NCBI GenBank assembly: GCA_022826645.1
Contig: JAJDUM010000008.1
Location: 1-38,975, forward strand
Length of the DNA stretch: 38,975 nucleotides
Direction of reading: 5' to 3'
Source of the DNA: Candidatus Poribacteria bacterium
GTDB lineage: Bacteria > Poribacteria > WGA-4E > PCPOR2b
In this document: positions 16,801 through 25,000 of the stretch, in pieces
Layout: each line of letters opens with the position of its first letter
Position numbering within the stretch: position 1 is the first letter of the stretch
Position numbers and translations under genes: made by a program
The notes under the pieces: model-generated
Told to the model about the DNA's origin: nothing
The model's input: only the letters and a program-made list of their open reading frames with translations
Database searches by the model: none

Positions 16801-18105
16801 TCCTTCACGCAAAGCGATGGACTTCCTGAATCACCGGTTGAGGCTATTTCGGAGGATAGCGATGGTTTCTGGGTCGGCACGGGCGATGCGGGTGTGCTAA
16901 AATACTCGCGAGCGTCTGGAGCATGGACAGCCTTTACAGTCGAGGATGGACTCGTTCACGATAGCGTCCGGAGATACCAGCTTAAAGTCGATTCAAAATA
17001 CGTCTGGGTCGGTACATCGAAAGGCGTGAGTCGCTATGATAAAGAAAAAGAAATATGGATATCCTTCACCAAACCGACCACCTTAGCGGACCGACGGGCA
17101 GTCGCTGTTGCTACCGACTCCCGGTACGTCTGGGTTGGTACGCACCGAGGCTTGAGTCGATACGACAAACAGTACGACAGATGGAAGCACTTTGAAAAAC
17201 CGGAGGAAGAATCAGAGAGAGATGAGGACGAAAATGGAGATGAAGAGGACGATGAGGAAAAACAGGAGCCAGAGACAACAGATGAACTTGTAGATAACAA
17301 TGTCATTGACTTGTCTGTTGGGAAGCGGTATATTTGGATTGCAACTGAGGGTGGGGTTGGCCGGTACGATAAAATCGCGGATCGGTTTGAATCGTATACT
17401 AAAGAAAATCAACTGCCCAGTGTTGATATTCGGGCGGTTGTCGAAAATCGAAGCGATGTATGGATTGGAACAAAAAACGGTATTAGCAAGCACAGTATTC
17501 TCTCCGATGATCGGAACGCTTGGGAAACATATAACGCTGCTATTGAGATTCTGCCAACGGTAGAAGGGAAATACGCCAAGAGTCTGAAAAATGACGATGT
17601 TCGATGTTTGGCGGTCAATGACAGCCACGTTTGGGCAGGGACAAAAACAGGGGTCTCGCTCTATGCAATCAAACAGGGAACATGGATCACTTTTACCCAA
17701 AAGGATGGGCTAGCTAGCAACGAAGTGAGTTGCATTACGATCGACAATGGGCAGGTCTGGTTCGGAAGTGGTCGCGGCGTAACGATTTACGACACAGTGA
17801 ACGAAACGTGGAAAAGACTTACGGAAGCGGATGGCTTGGGTTCAAATCTGATTACATCAATGGCAATCCGTGGAAATCAGGTCTGGTTCGGAACGTTCGA
17901 TAAGGGAGTTACCATGTTGGACAAAACTACACGGGAGTTTACAAACTTCACCAGAGCGGATGGTCTTCCCCATAATGGCATTCTATCGATTGCGACCGAT
18001 GGTGACTACCTCTGGTTCGGCACGCATGGCGGGTTGACCCGATATGATTCTCTGACGGGCACATGGACGGTTTATACCGAGCGGTTTGATCATGATGGCA
18101 TATAA
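13864..18105 (+). CDS. giant Reg_prop beta-propeller lipoprotein-like protein, paralogue 3
   Basis: A 1413-residue protein, again with 29 propeller units in the same order as paralogues 1 and 2. A 20-residue basic arm precedes a hydrophobic segment ending FHLGC (Cys 41), a possible lipobox. The frame is open upstream to 13750, but that region is the end of paralogue 2; the ATG at 13864, eight bases after that stop, is chosen, and 13846 is a possible overlapping start. Odd features: a repeat-derived insertion in unit 10 (15297-15462), an in-frame palindrome in unit 12 (15668-15707), and a strongly acidic 30-residue insert after unit 23 (about 17195-17285) that could be a flexible or cation-binding linker. 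The stop is separated from the next ATG by a single base. Confidence 0.9.
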   Translation: MKILINREPSRDGTRGRLLSGYLVVSLSYFQVFILLFHLGCGLTQIDPSAKKTAVPEEAAITQTATKQALVSDNVRCISISAAQVWVGTDRGVSVYHKADNRWTKLDRSDGLLSDDITAIAADGESVWIGTTLGVSLYDPNSAERWTKFQKRDGIASNSVTAIAVDGNHIWVGTEAGISRYDKTTGAWALQQEKDKDSFNVITAIAVESEYVWFGTEDGLRRYDKPKDAWNTYTKEEGLVENHIRWVALSPDAVWVGTEKSGVSKFSTINQTFTESHTRTDLIESDFIRAIAVDGDNVWFGSADRGIRRYITTVDTWLKYTTAQGLVSDHITALVVDGRNIWIGTYEHGLGQYDKVTDGWIWYSRRDTLVSNQIQSLAVAENALWAGTNKGLSRYALHEKTWRTYTKADGLTTNYITDLAGDDDGTLWVGTSLGLGTLEGERWRFYTERNGLADNFVTCIDLSDKIWVGTKGGLSALIQDPLTSSSQSGQVEQIPTRRGSSQSGTRSLHESTHIAANQISVDSRFAFHVSRQPYLTGKWVTAVLAIGEEVWAGTTEGLYRRDATRDKFEPFPPITGYVNTLTFSPEGRLLVGTRNGLWIIRPPFYPPASGGIRGVTHITDGLPNLNVRAVAVDKEIIWIGTPGGVARFDGVRVQRVFAMQPEGLLHNNVQSIAVVDHQVFFGTAAGVAVYDVEKDRWEKHTPYHDTEILREDEARWMELDGHYLWVLNWAASPNGAILKFDRRTDTWIEYTKDALPISSEVPFITAIRRLAVGAEDVWCATGDGGVLRYNKASDTWTHFTRSSGLPGHHATLIELDEPNGVWVAFQGGVAAHYDTRTEKWQSVEVTEAGPGRYIEDIACTKDYVWFSTNGVGVKRYERTTKTWRSYTEAQGMASRSGEWIAADGEGVWTSGGSSYSWVSDRGVSGVSYYSLIDDTWTIYDRRKGLRVNWTGAGQVSENYVWCFGWSGINRYDKTGRSWTSFTQSDGLPESPVEAISEDSDGFWVGTGDAGVLKYSRASGAWTAFTVEDGLVHDSVRRYQLKVDSKYVWVGTSKGVSRYDKEKEIWISFTKPTTLADRRAVAVATDSRYVWVGTHRGLSRYDKQYDRWKHFEKPEEESERDEDENGDEEDDEEKQEPETTDELVDNNVIDLSVGKRYIWIATEGGVGRYDKIADRFESYTKENQLPSVDIRAVVENRSDVWIGTKNGISKHSILSDDRNAWETYNAAIEILPTVEGKYAKSLKNDDVRCLAVNDSHVWAGTKTGVSLYAIKQGTWITFTQKDGLASNEVSCITIDNGQVWFGSGRGVTIYDTVNETWKRLTEADGLGSNLITSMAIRGNQVWFGTFDKGVTMLDKTTREFTNFTRADGLPHNGILSIATDGDYLWFGTHGGLTRYDSLTGTWTVYTERFDHDGI
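15297..15462 (+). repeat. in-frame repeat-derived insertion in paralogue 3
   Basis: This block of about 165 bp breaks propeller unit 10. It holds the perfect palindrome GCGAGGATCCTCGC (15354-15367), the dispersed motif CCTCGC-N4-CGGGAC (15362-15377), an inverted repeat GAATCTAC/GTAGATTC (15391-15398 and 15424-15431), and a tandem CACGTTTCGCG-like stretch (15431-15455). The encoded Ser/Thr/Arg-rich peptide has no propeller character. Confidence 0.62.
15668..15707 (+). repeat. REP-like palindrome inserted in-frame in paralogue 3
   Basis: Two 19-base arms around a central TA (15687-15688) form an imperfect palindrome. The core CCCGCTAGCGGG is perfect, and the outer mismatches are nearly all T opposite G, which would pair as G-U in RNA. 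The reading frame continues through it as a Pro/Gly-rich loop in unit 12. The form resembles repetitive extragenic palindromes, but the location is inside a gene. Confidence 0.65.
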
Positions 18106-18106
18106 A

Positions 18107-20068
18107 ATGAATAAATGGAAAGTAAAGGCGAAGTTTCCAATCTTTGCCTTTATGATTATCTGTATCTTCGGGTTATTAACTTTCCCGGCGGGGGCGGAGG
18201 ATGTCTACAGTCTATTTGGCAAGCTTTTTCTATCAGGACGTGTGGAATACGATTTTACCAATAAACGAGATTTTCTCGCAGATACAGAAGAGGATTCAGT
18301 TCGGCAGAACGAGTTCGATTTTGACCGCGTGTTTCGACGCGGTTTCCACAGCGTCATGATTATTGAGGAGACCGCCGGGAATGTCAAAAACATCTTGAGT
18401 TTAGGAGAGGTTCCCACCACCTTTACAAAATTCACCTTCGACCAAATTGATCTCACGGGTGTGCGCTGGGATGTGCGTTCCGAACGTACCGATTGGATGA
18501 TCTTAATGGTCCCCGGCTTGCTCAATCCGGTGATCGGTCAAGAAAATATCCAAGGGTCCGGAATCGGCATACGCGAGGTGACGAAGTTCGGAAAGTCAAA
18601 GTTAGGGGCTTCTTGGTATTTCCGTGACACGCCGGTATGGGCTTTGGACATGGAAACCAATTTTGCGAACTACGGTCTGAAGGCGGAGTTTGCAACGACG
18701 CCAAAAAGCGCATTGAGAAAGGATCTCAGTTCACGTTTTGAGGCAACCACAACAGTGTTTAAGGCGTTCCGAACTGTGGGAGACACAATTTTTCAGGGGG
18801 AAGCCTTCCGTGTCGGTCCCCGTTTCGATGCCTCTCGCTCGGTCGGAGATAACGACGATCAGGATCGGTACACTGATAACACGTGGCTAGATCCGCCCTC
18901 TCTAATTATTCCCGGTGACCTTGATAAGAATAACAACGGCACCTTCGATTATGAGGATGATATTCTCCTCTTCGATGTCGATGAGGATTTCCTTGACGAA
19001 AGGGATCAGAATAACAACGGTCTTCGAGATGAGGAAGAGAACGATAAAGACCCCAACTATGAATTTGATGTGGGGTTACGCGGACTGCGGCTACTAATGA
19101 AGCGGAAGACAACTCGCGACGGCAGTTCTGCGGATCTTGATGTCGGCTTGCAATTCGAAAAAGATCTCAGGGATGCAGCGTTCCGTCGGGCTTCATCTAC
19201 AGCGACAAAGGCGTTCAGCAATTTGGTCTACAAGAAGGATCTCTCTCAGGATGCAGCCCTGATTGTCGAGAACGAATTGAAATGGGTTAAAGATCGTATC
19301 CCCGACGAGACCTGGTATTTTGCCGGTTTCTTGAGTAGGGAGGAAGGACAACTCTACCGGGATCAACCCAGTGTGCAGCAGCTGGAACAACGCGGGGATG
19401 TGACATTTTTTGATATAGACGGAGGTGTCGAGGTCGAGAAGCGACGAAAAGACCCACTGTTAATGCAGGATGATCTAATCAACACCGCCAAGATCACGTG
19501 GGAATATTCGGGGATTAAGCAGATGGTTACAACAGGACGCTTAAAACTACGATATAATCTCGACTTCGCTCAGGATAATAAACATTACGAGGTCGGCATC
19601 CTGAAAACAAACTACCGCATACGCCCATCCAAATCGCTCGAAATCACGCCTATGTTCAAGTACACGATTCGCAATGGATTTCAGATGGCAGAAGACCGTT
19701 TGGAACATCTCACCTTAATCGGGGAACTCAACGGCGAAGAAGCTGTACGCAATATCCGGCTCCGCGTAATTGAAGCAGCGGATGTGCAGGACACTGCCGC
19801 TGCACTTATCCTCAAAGTTGTTTATCAGTTCACCAAGACAATCAAAATTACTGGAGGCGGGCAGGTTCTGTTTTTCAACGATATGCTCGTGGATGGGAAC
19901 GATTTTGTTCGTCAGGCCCTTCTTGCTGAGATGGAAAAAAGTTTTGTCGCCTACGAAAAAGAGCTGTTTCTCCATATCGGGGCGCAATACATCGACCAAC
20001 GCGCCAACGCAGACGTGAACGATGATAACTTTATGGAAACCTTCGTGCGCGTTTTTGGAAAGTTTTAG
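18107..20068 (+). CDS. exported, probable outer-membrane beta-barrel protein with EF-hand-like loops
   Basis: About 653 residues. The signal peptide MNKWKVKAKF, then a hydrophobic run to PAGA, is followed by a long region of alternating amphipathic stretches ending in VRVFGKF, a C-terminal Phe as in barrel proteins. Two loops have the calcium-binding spacing DxNxNG (DKNNNGTFDYED at about residue 273; DQNNNGLRDEEE at about residue 300), inside a very acidic segment. No named family is recognised. The ATG at 18107 comes one base after the paralogue 3 stop; a TTG at 18086 is also open but would precede the signal peptide with extra residues. The tight spacing indicates co-expression with the propellers, so a barrel partner or anchor for them is a reasonable guess. 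Confidence 0.75.
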   Translation: MNKWKVKAKFPIFAFMIICIFGLLTFPAGAEDVYSLFGKLFLSGRVEYDFTNKRDFLADTEEDSVRQNEFDFDRVFRRGFHSVMIIEETAGNVKNILSLGEVPTTFTKFTFDQIDLTGVRWDVRSERTDWMILMVPGLLNPVIGQENIQGSGIGIREVTKFGKSKLGASWYFRDTPVWALDMETNFANYGLKAEFATTPKSALRKDLSSRFEATTTVFKAFRTVGDTIFQGEAFRVGPRFDASRSVGDNDDQDRYTDNTWLDPPSLIIPGDLDKNNNGTFDYEDDILLFDVDEDFLDERDQNNNGLRDEEENDKDPNYEFDVGLRGLRLLMKRKTTRDGSSADLDVGLQFEKDLRDAAFRRASSTATKAFSNLVYKKDLSQDAALIVENELKWVKDRIPDETWYFAGFLSREEGQLYRDQPSVQQLEQRGDVTFFDIDGGVEVEKRRKDPLLMQDDLINTAKITWEYSGIKQMVTTGRLKLRYNLDFAQDNKHYEVGILKTNYRIRPSKSLEITPMFKYTIRNGFQMAEDRLEHLTLIGELNGEEAVRNIRLRVIEAADVQDTAAALILKVVYQFTKTIKITGGGQVLFFNDMLVDGNDFVRQALLAEMEKSFVAYEKELFLHIGAQYIDQRANADVNDDNFMETFVRVFGKF

Positions 20069-20204
20069 GCACGTAAAACACAATGTGTAGTCATCACGGT
20101 GCTGCCGTACCTACAGCAAGTTGGGAGAACAGAAAAATTGCTCTCCATTCTTCTCCGTTTCCCCACCCTCATTCCTTCTCACGTTTCACGCGTCATGCTT
20201 GACA
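20069..20204. other. convergent intergenic gap
   Basis: This gap lies between the barrel gene and the DUF4159 gene, which converge. I find no strong terminator hairpin with a T-run. It contains a CACGTTTCACG motif (20179-20189) also present in the repeat insertions of paralogues 2 and 3, and GTAAAACACAAT (20073-20084), shared with the inverted-repeat region at 32102. Confidence 0.4.
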
Positions 20205-20975
20205 TTAATGTGTTAGCGCATAGACCACAGCATTGATTCCTATACGGTACGCCCAATCCGAGTACTCGCGGGGATAAAAAGCCTCTGCTGCATGTTCCCA
20301 CGCATCCCCTATATCGGTATTGAAGTTAATCATCATCATTAAGCGACCGTGCTCATCATAAACACCGCGGCAATAGGCAGGATAGCCATCACGTCGTTCA
20401 TAGGTGCGCCCATTAAATATGGATCTTATCCCGGGAATCTGAACAAGGGTGTCGATATCAAAGAAACAGCGGAATAAAGGGTGGGTGATGGGGATATCTT
20501 CGGGTTCGCGTTCGGGAAAAATCTTTTTCAGTTGGCGGTAAAAATGGTGCCATTCCTGTCCACCGTGGAAGTCGTCGACCATGATGAAGCCGCCGCGAAG
20601 TAGATACTCACGGAGGTTTGCCGCTTCTGCGCTGCTCAGATTGAGCGAACCAACCTCCAAGATATAAGCGAAAGGGTAGTCAAAAAGTTCTGGAGAGCCG
20701 ACCGATATAATCTTTTCATGGCGGGTAACGGGAATATTGGTTGCTTGTGCGAGTTTCCCGATAAAATTTCGATCAGAGGCGGGCAAATCGACGTCCCATC
20801 CACTGCGCCACCACCTGCCGTCCCCTGTGTACCTTAACCTCACAAAGGTGAAAAGATCACTATCGTCTGCTGCATTGGAGAGGCTTGGGTAGGATATGGT
20901 TGTGCTGAGAATAAGCGCGAGAAGGATGATAGAGCTGAAGGAACATTGAGGTGTTTTCAAGCGTCGGTTGCGCAT
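20205..20975 (-). CDS. DUF4159 domain protein, exported
   Basis: A 256-residue protein with a signal peptide (residues about 1-35, ending SNA). The mature part matches DUF4159: FTFVRLRYTGDGRWWRSGWDVDLPASDRNF, then EVGSLNLSSAEAANLREYLLRGGFIMVDDFHG, then a NFNTDIGDAWE segment. The fold of this family resembles class-I glutamine-amidotransferase-like or ThuA-like domains; its activity is unknown. The gene is the last of three on this strand, 27 bp after porV, and converges on the barrel gene at 20068. In other bacteria DUF4159 proteins often occur near gliding- or secretion-type envelope genes, but no function can be assigned from this sequence alone. Confidence 0.82.
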   Translation of the reverse strand: MRNRRLKTPQCSFSSIILLALILSTTISYPSLSNAADDSDLFTFVRLRYTGDGRWWRSGWDVDLPASDRNFIGKLAQATNIPVTRHEKIISVGSPELFDYPFAYILEVGSLNLSSAEAANLREYLLRGGFIMVDDFHGGQEWHHFYRQLKKIFPEREPEDIPITHPLFRCFFDIDTLVQIPGIRSIFNGRTYERRDGYPAYCRGVYDEHGRLMMMINFNTDIGDAWEHAAEAFYPREYSDWAYRIGINAVVYALTH

Positions 20976-21002
20976 GGCGAAATCCCGGTTTCATGAATCA
21001 AC

Positions 21003-22019
21003 TTAGAACCGCGTCATCAAAGAGATCCGGTTACTGTTTCCCAATTCGCTATTATTCAAAAAAGCATAATCGACGGAGAAAGCGGCACCGGTTAGGAACG
21101 AAAGCCGTAACCCTGCACCGGCAGTCATCAAGTGGATCGTATTGATACCTTTGCGCTCCTGAACACCAATCCTTAACGACAGAAGTTCCGCAAAAACATA
21201 TTCTGCGCCGTAATGCTTCTCAAAAGAATACAAGCTGTCAGTATCAACTGTCAATAACAAGTGGCTTTTCAGCGGTCTGATCGCTTGTCTGTATGAGAGA
21301 CCGATTTTCAGATTGGGTTCGATCGTATCTGTATTGGAAGCTTCACCCGGATTTTCGGGCGGCGTGTTCCAGTATAATTTCGTCCGGAAAAAATCTTGTG
21401 CGACGAGGCCAATCGACAGTTGAGGAGATCTTTCGGGAGAAGTTGTCCAGAGCACGCCAAGGTCTCCACCCACACCGAGCGCGTTTGTGTTGCCCAGCGC
21501 AGTGATATAGATTAACTTAGTGCTGCCACCAAGGAATAGATTCAACCGCTTTGATCCCAAGTCAAATCCGACCTGCCTGCCGTAGGATAGGAAAAAGGCG
21601 TTGTCGGTACTGTTAAAGGTGCCGACCTGTCTCGGACGGTTGCCTGGGCTGACTGGATTTGCAGGGCGCGGCAGTGCTGTGATCGGGATGTCATCAATGC
21701 CGACCCGCAGCCAGCTTAACCCAAGCGATGCAGCCTCGCCAATCGGGTGAACATAGTTAACGAAATCATAACTATCCAAGTCGCCAAGACTTGAGTGCAT
21801 GAACGCTGCCTCGGAATGACGCAAACGTCCGAGGCCAGCCGGATTCCAATAAGCCGCTGTGGAATCGTCGGCGATGGCTGCGAAACTACCACCCATGCCC
21901 AAGGGGCGTGCCCCAACGCCGAGGGTTAGAAAATCTCCCGCGTATTTTTCTGCCGCATAGACAACAGTATGGCAACAAAGGGCAATGAGGATAAAAATTG
22001 TACTGAATCTGATCGTCAT
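21003..22019 (-). CDS. porV: PorV/PorQ family outer-membrane barrel protein
   Basis: A 338-residue protein with a signal peptide (MTIRFSTIFILIALCCHTVVYA) and the family opening FLTLGVGARPLGMGGSFAAIADDSTAAYWNPAGL, characteristic of the PorV/PorQ/UPF0164 group. The body alternates barrel-like strands and the protein ends in Phe (SLMTRF), as expected for an outer-membrane barrel. In Bacteroidetes PorV (LptO) shuttles type IX cargo from the translocon to the PorU sortase. Here it directly follows a PorU-like gene with an 11-bp gap, as in Porphyromonas, which favours PorV over PorQ. PorV-like proteins also occur in phyla where type IX secretion is poorly characterised, so the exact role remains inferred. 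Confidence 0.86.
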   Translation of the reverse strand: MTIRFSTIFILIALCCHTVVYAAEKYAGDFLTLGVGARPLGMGGSFAAIADDSTAAYWNPAGLGRLRHSEAAFMHSSLGDLDSYDFVNYVHPIGEAASLGLSWLRVGIDDIPITALPRPANPVSPGNRPRQVGTFNSTDNAFFLSYGRQVGFDLGSKRLNLFLGGSTKLIYITALGNTNALGVGGDLGVLWTTSPERSPQLSIGLVAQDFFRTKLYWNTPPENPGEASNTDTIEPNLKIGLSYRQAIRPLKSHLLLTVDTDSLYSFEKHYGAEYVFAELLSLRIGVQERKGINTIHLMTAGAGLRLSFLTGAAFSVDYAFLNNSELGNSNRISLMTRF

Positions 22020-22030
22020 TTCGTTCCGCT

Positions 22031-25000
22031 CTACTTTAGCTTCATCATCTTGATATATTCGGTTAAATCCTTTTCCCCCGCCATTTTAACGCGAATCTTG
22101 CCGTAATACACGCCGTTGGCAACCTCTTCGCCATCTCTGTCCCGCCCATCCCAAGGTATCATCGTGAATCCTGCCCGTGCTGGCTCCGTGAACTCACGGA
22201 CTAACCGTCCTGACAGACTATAAATTTTGACCGACATTTCATCAGCGGCACCGGTCAGTTCACAAGTGATTACGGTCTCTCCCGCGAATGGGTTTGGATA
22301 ATTCATCGCTTCGAGTAACTGAAGGATTTTGTGGACACGAAATTCGATCTCTGCTTCCGATGTGTTTCCATCGAGATCGCTGGCGCTGAGGCGGGCTCGA
22401 TACGTTCCCTGTTCCAGTTCAGGAGACTGATAGTTTAGGCTAACCTGATTAGATCCTGAAACATTGCTGAGTCGATACTCCGTTTCTGAGATTAGCATAA
22501 ACGGCTGACTATCCCGGCTTATTTCGAGATGGACAGGACGAGTGATGTAATCAATGCCATTGTCGTCCGTGAGTGTCGCTTGGATGAAAGGTTCTGAGGA
22601 CACTGGATCGCCGTCAATAAAATTCTGTTTCCCAATTGTCAACTGGAGATCGGGTGGAATACTATCGTTACTTTGCATCAGTGTTAACGTGCCTAGCATC
22701 GGGACTTGAGCGCGGATCCGCCCAGTCTCTTTGGTATTAAATCGGAAGCTATCTCCTGCCTCAAATTCTCGGTCGCCAGCTGATATCTTAAGACGTAGAC
22801 CGAACTGAGAATAAATGAATTCGCTGCCGACTTTGCCACGCACGGGTGCACCGTTCCGTGATAGGAGCCCGTGCTTCTCCCCTTCAATCTGGAACTGTTC
22901 CGAATTGATGAAAAGAATGACCCACCGATCGAGTGGCATTGATGAGTTTTCCTCGAGACGAAGGTATTGGATACTACCTCTCCCAATATTTTCCTCGCGG
23001 AAACCTGAAGGATAATACGTTGTATCGGAACCGCTGGACGCGCTACCATACACCTGAAAAGTAAGGACATCTCCAAACTGAAAATCGTTCTCACCTAACT
23101 CTATTCCGATGGCAACCCCGTCACTAAACACACTTGGATCTTGGAAAGTTGGGTCCACGAATCGATCTGGATTAATGAGTTCGAGCGATTTTTCTTCTTC
23201 ACTCATTAGTACGCGGTAAGTTCCGGACGATGTAAATAACAACACCCACTTCCCTATCCGTGCAGCGGTTGGGTCAACCCTAACCGAGTGGACTTCACCA
23301 TCGCCATGATTCGATGCACTGATATTTGCAAGTGTCGATTGGGTTTGCATCGATCCGTCGGACGATTTGACCAACTCTGAATCAAGGCGAACCCAGTTGT
23401 TCAGTGCATCTATCCACAGGTACATACCAATATCCTGTGCGACTTCCTCTGATCCTTCATCAATGGTGACAAGCTGATCCGGAGCCGGATGTGAGATCTC
23501 TTCTAATCCTAACTCAGCCTTAATCGTTTCTTGCAATGCCAAAAGGTCAAATCGCAGTTCCGCTGTAATCGGCTGTTGTAGCGGTGTTTGATTCATCGAG
23601 GCTATATCTACTACTGCATTATAAGCTGCTGTGTCATCCCCATTTGGCAGCGTGACTGGGATGAGGCTTGATTGATTCACCGGTTTAGGTTGTTGTTGGT
23701 TATTTAGAGGAGCGATTGTCAAAACTGCGAGTTCTGGAACAGCATGTGCGGGTATGCGGAAATCGAGCGCTCCATCTCGGCTAAAAATACGCTGATCCCT
23801 TTTACCGATGAGACTACTCTGAACTGGAATCAGGCGCGAGCTAATATTGTCCTTCTCGTCACCTTCTCGGAGTTTTCCGTGCGGCATTTGAGCGGAATTG
23901 AAAGCGGGATCAACAAATACGAAAATCTCATGATTGCCAATCGGTAATTCATGTGCAAGGGTTGCCGTTGCGATCCAGTTAGTGTTGAGAGGTCTCTCCC
24001 TGAAAGCACGAGGTCGGAGTAGGCTATCGGTCTCACCCTCAATCTTGAGCGAATTCTTGTGAGGCTCTATCGGGTCTCTACGCTGCCACGCACTCGCCGG
24101 AATCTGTGTTCGCCCAAGTAGTTTCGCACCGGTATCAACAACGCCATCTCCATCGCGGTCAGGGTTTCCTGTAAAAAAAGCGACCTCTAAATTCTCTTTT
24201 AATTCGATATCTTCAATCTGCTCAATATCTGCATTAATCGTCCAAGCACTATCTTCGCGGGAGTAACCATAATAGATTAGCGGACCTGAAAATCCCAACC
24301 CAGGCGTAACTCGTACGTCAGGAAATACAAACGGGCGATATGTCCGCCGTCCCGAACTGACATATCGATTGTCAGTGTCGACGACTGTAATCTCATATTG
24401 AATGCGCGCACGGTTCGCCGGTAGAGGTAATGGTTTAGGAGTTGTGTACCAACCACGGCCGCGTGATGTGTCCCGGGTCATCGTTTCGTTGAACGATTCT
24501 CTATTCACCGGGTCTCGCCACTCCAGAGTAACTGACCTGATGCCCTGTTCGTTCAACTCGTCGGAAACCTGTACAGACACCCGAAATTGAGACGGTTCCA
24601 CCCCCGGACTGCCATCAACGAGTTCCGGCTGTATATCAAGAATCTTCGGTACGAGCACAGTAAATGAGTGTCCACTGGCAGCAATATGGGTCGGACTCTC
24701 AGCATAAAATTCAACATGGGCATCTCCTGCACTAATTCCTTTCGGTACAGGAAGGGAAAGTCCGGGGAATTTTCCGTTCACGACGGCGGCCTCTTGGGTG
24801 ACAGGAACATTGCCTGAATATACCCTCAACAGTTCTTCTTCACCCTCAAGCGTTGAATAAGTGCCGGGAAAAACGGCTTTTACATAGATTCGTCCGTTGA
24901 AATCTGAGATTGGCGTAAACCGCTTCTGCTTAATCGCAGGGTCGTAGGTTACCTCGGCAATCTGGCCCGGAGCGATTTTGAGAAGCTGCCCCGGTGCAAC

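Noticed and set aside
5640..18105. Propeller genes as hybrid two-component sensors
   Set aside because: All three end right after the last blade; no transmembrane segment, Y_Y_Y, kinase or regulator domain follows.
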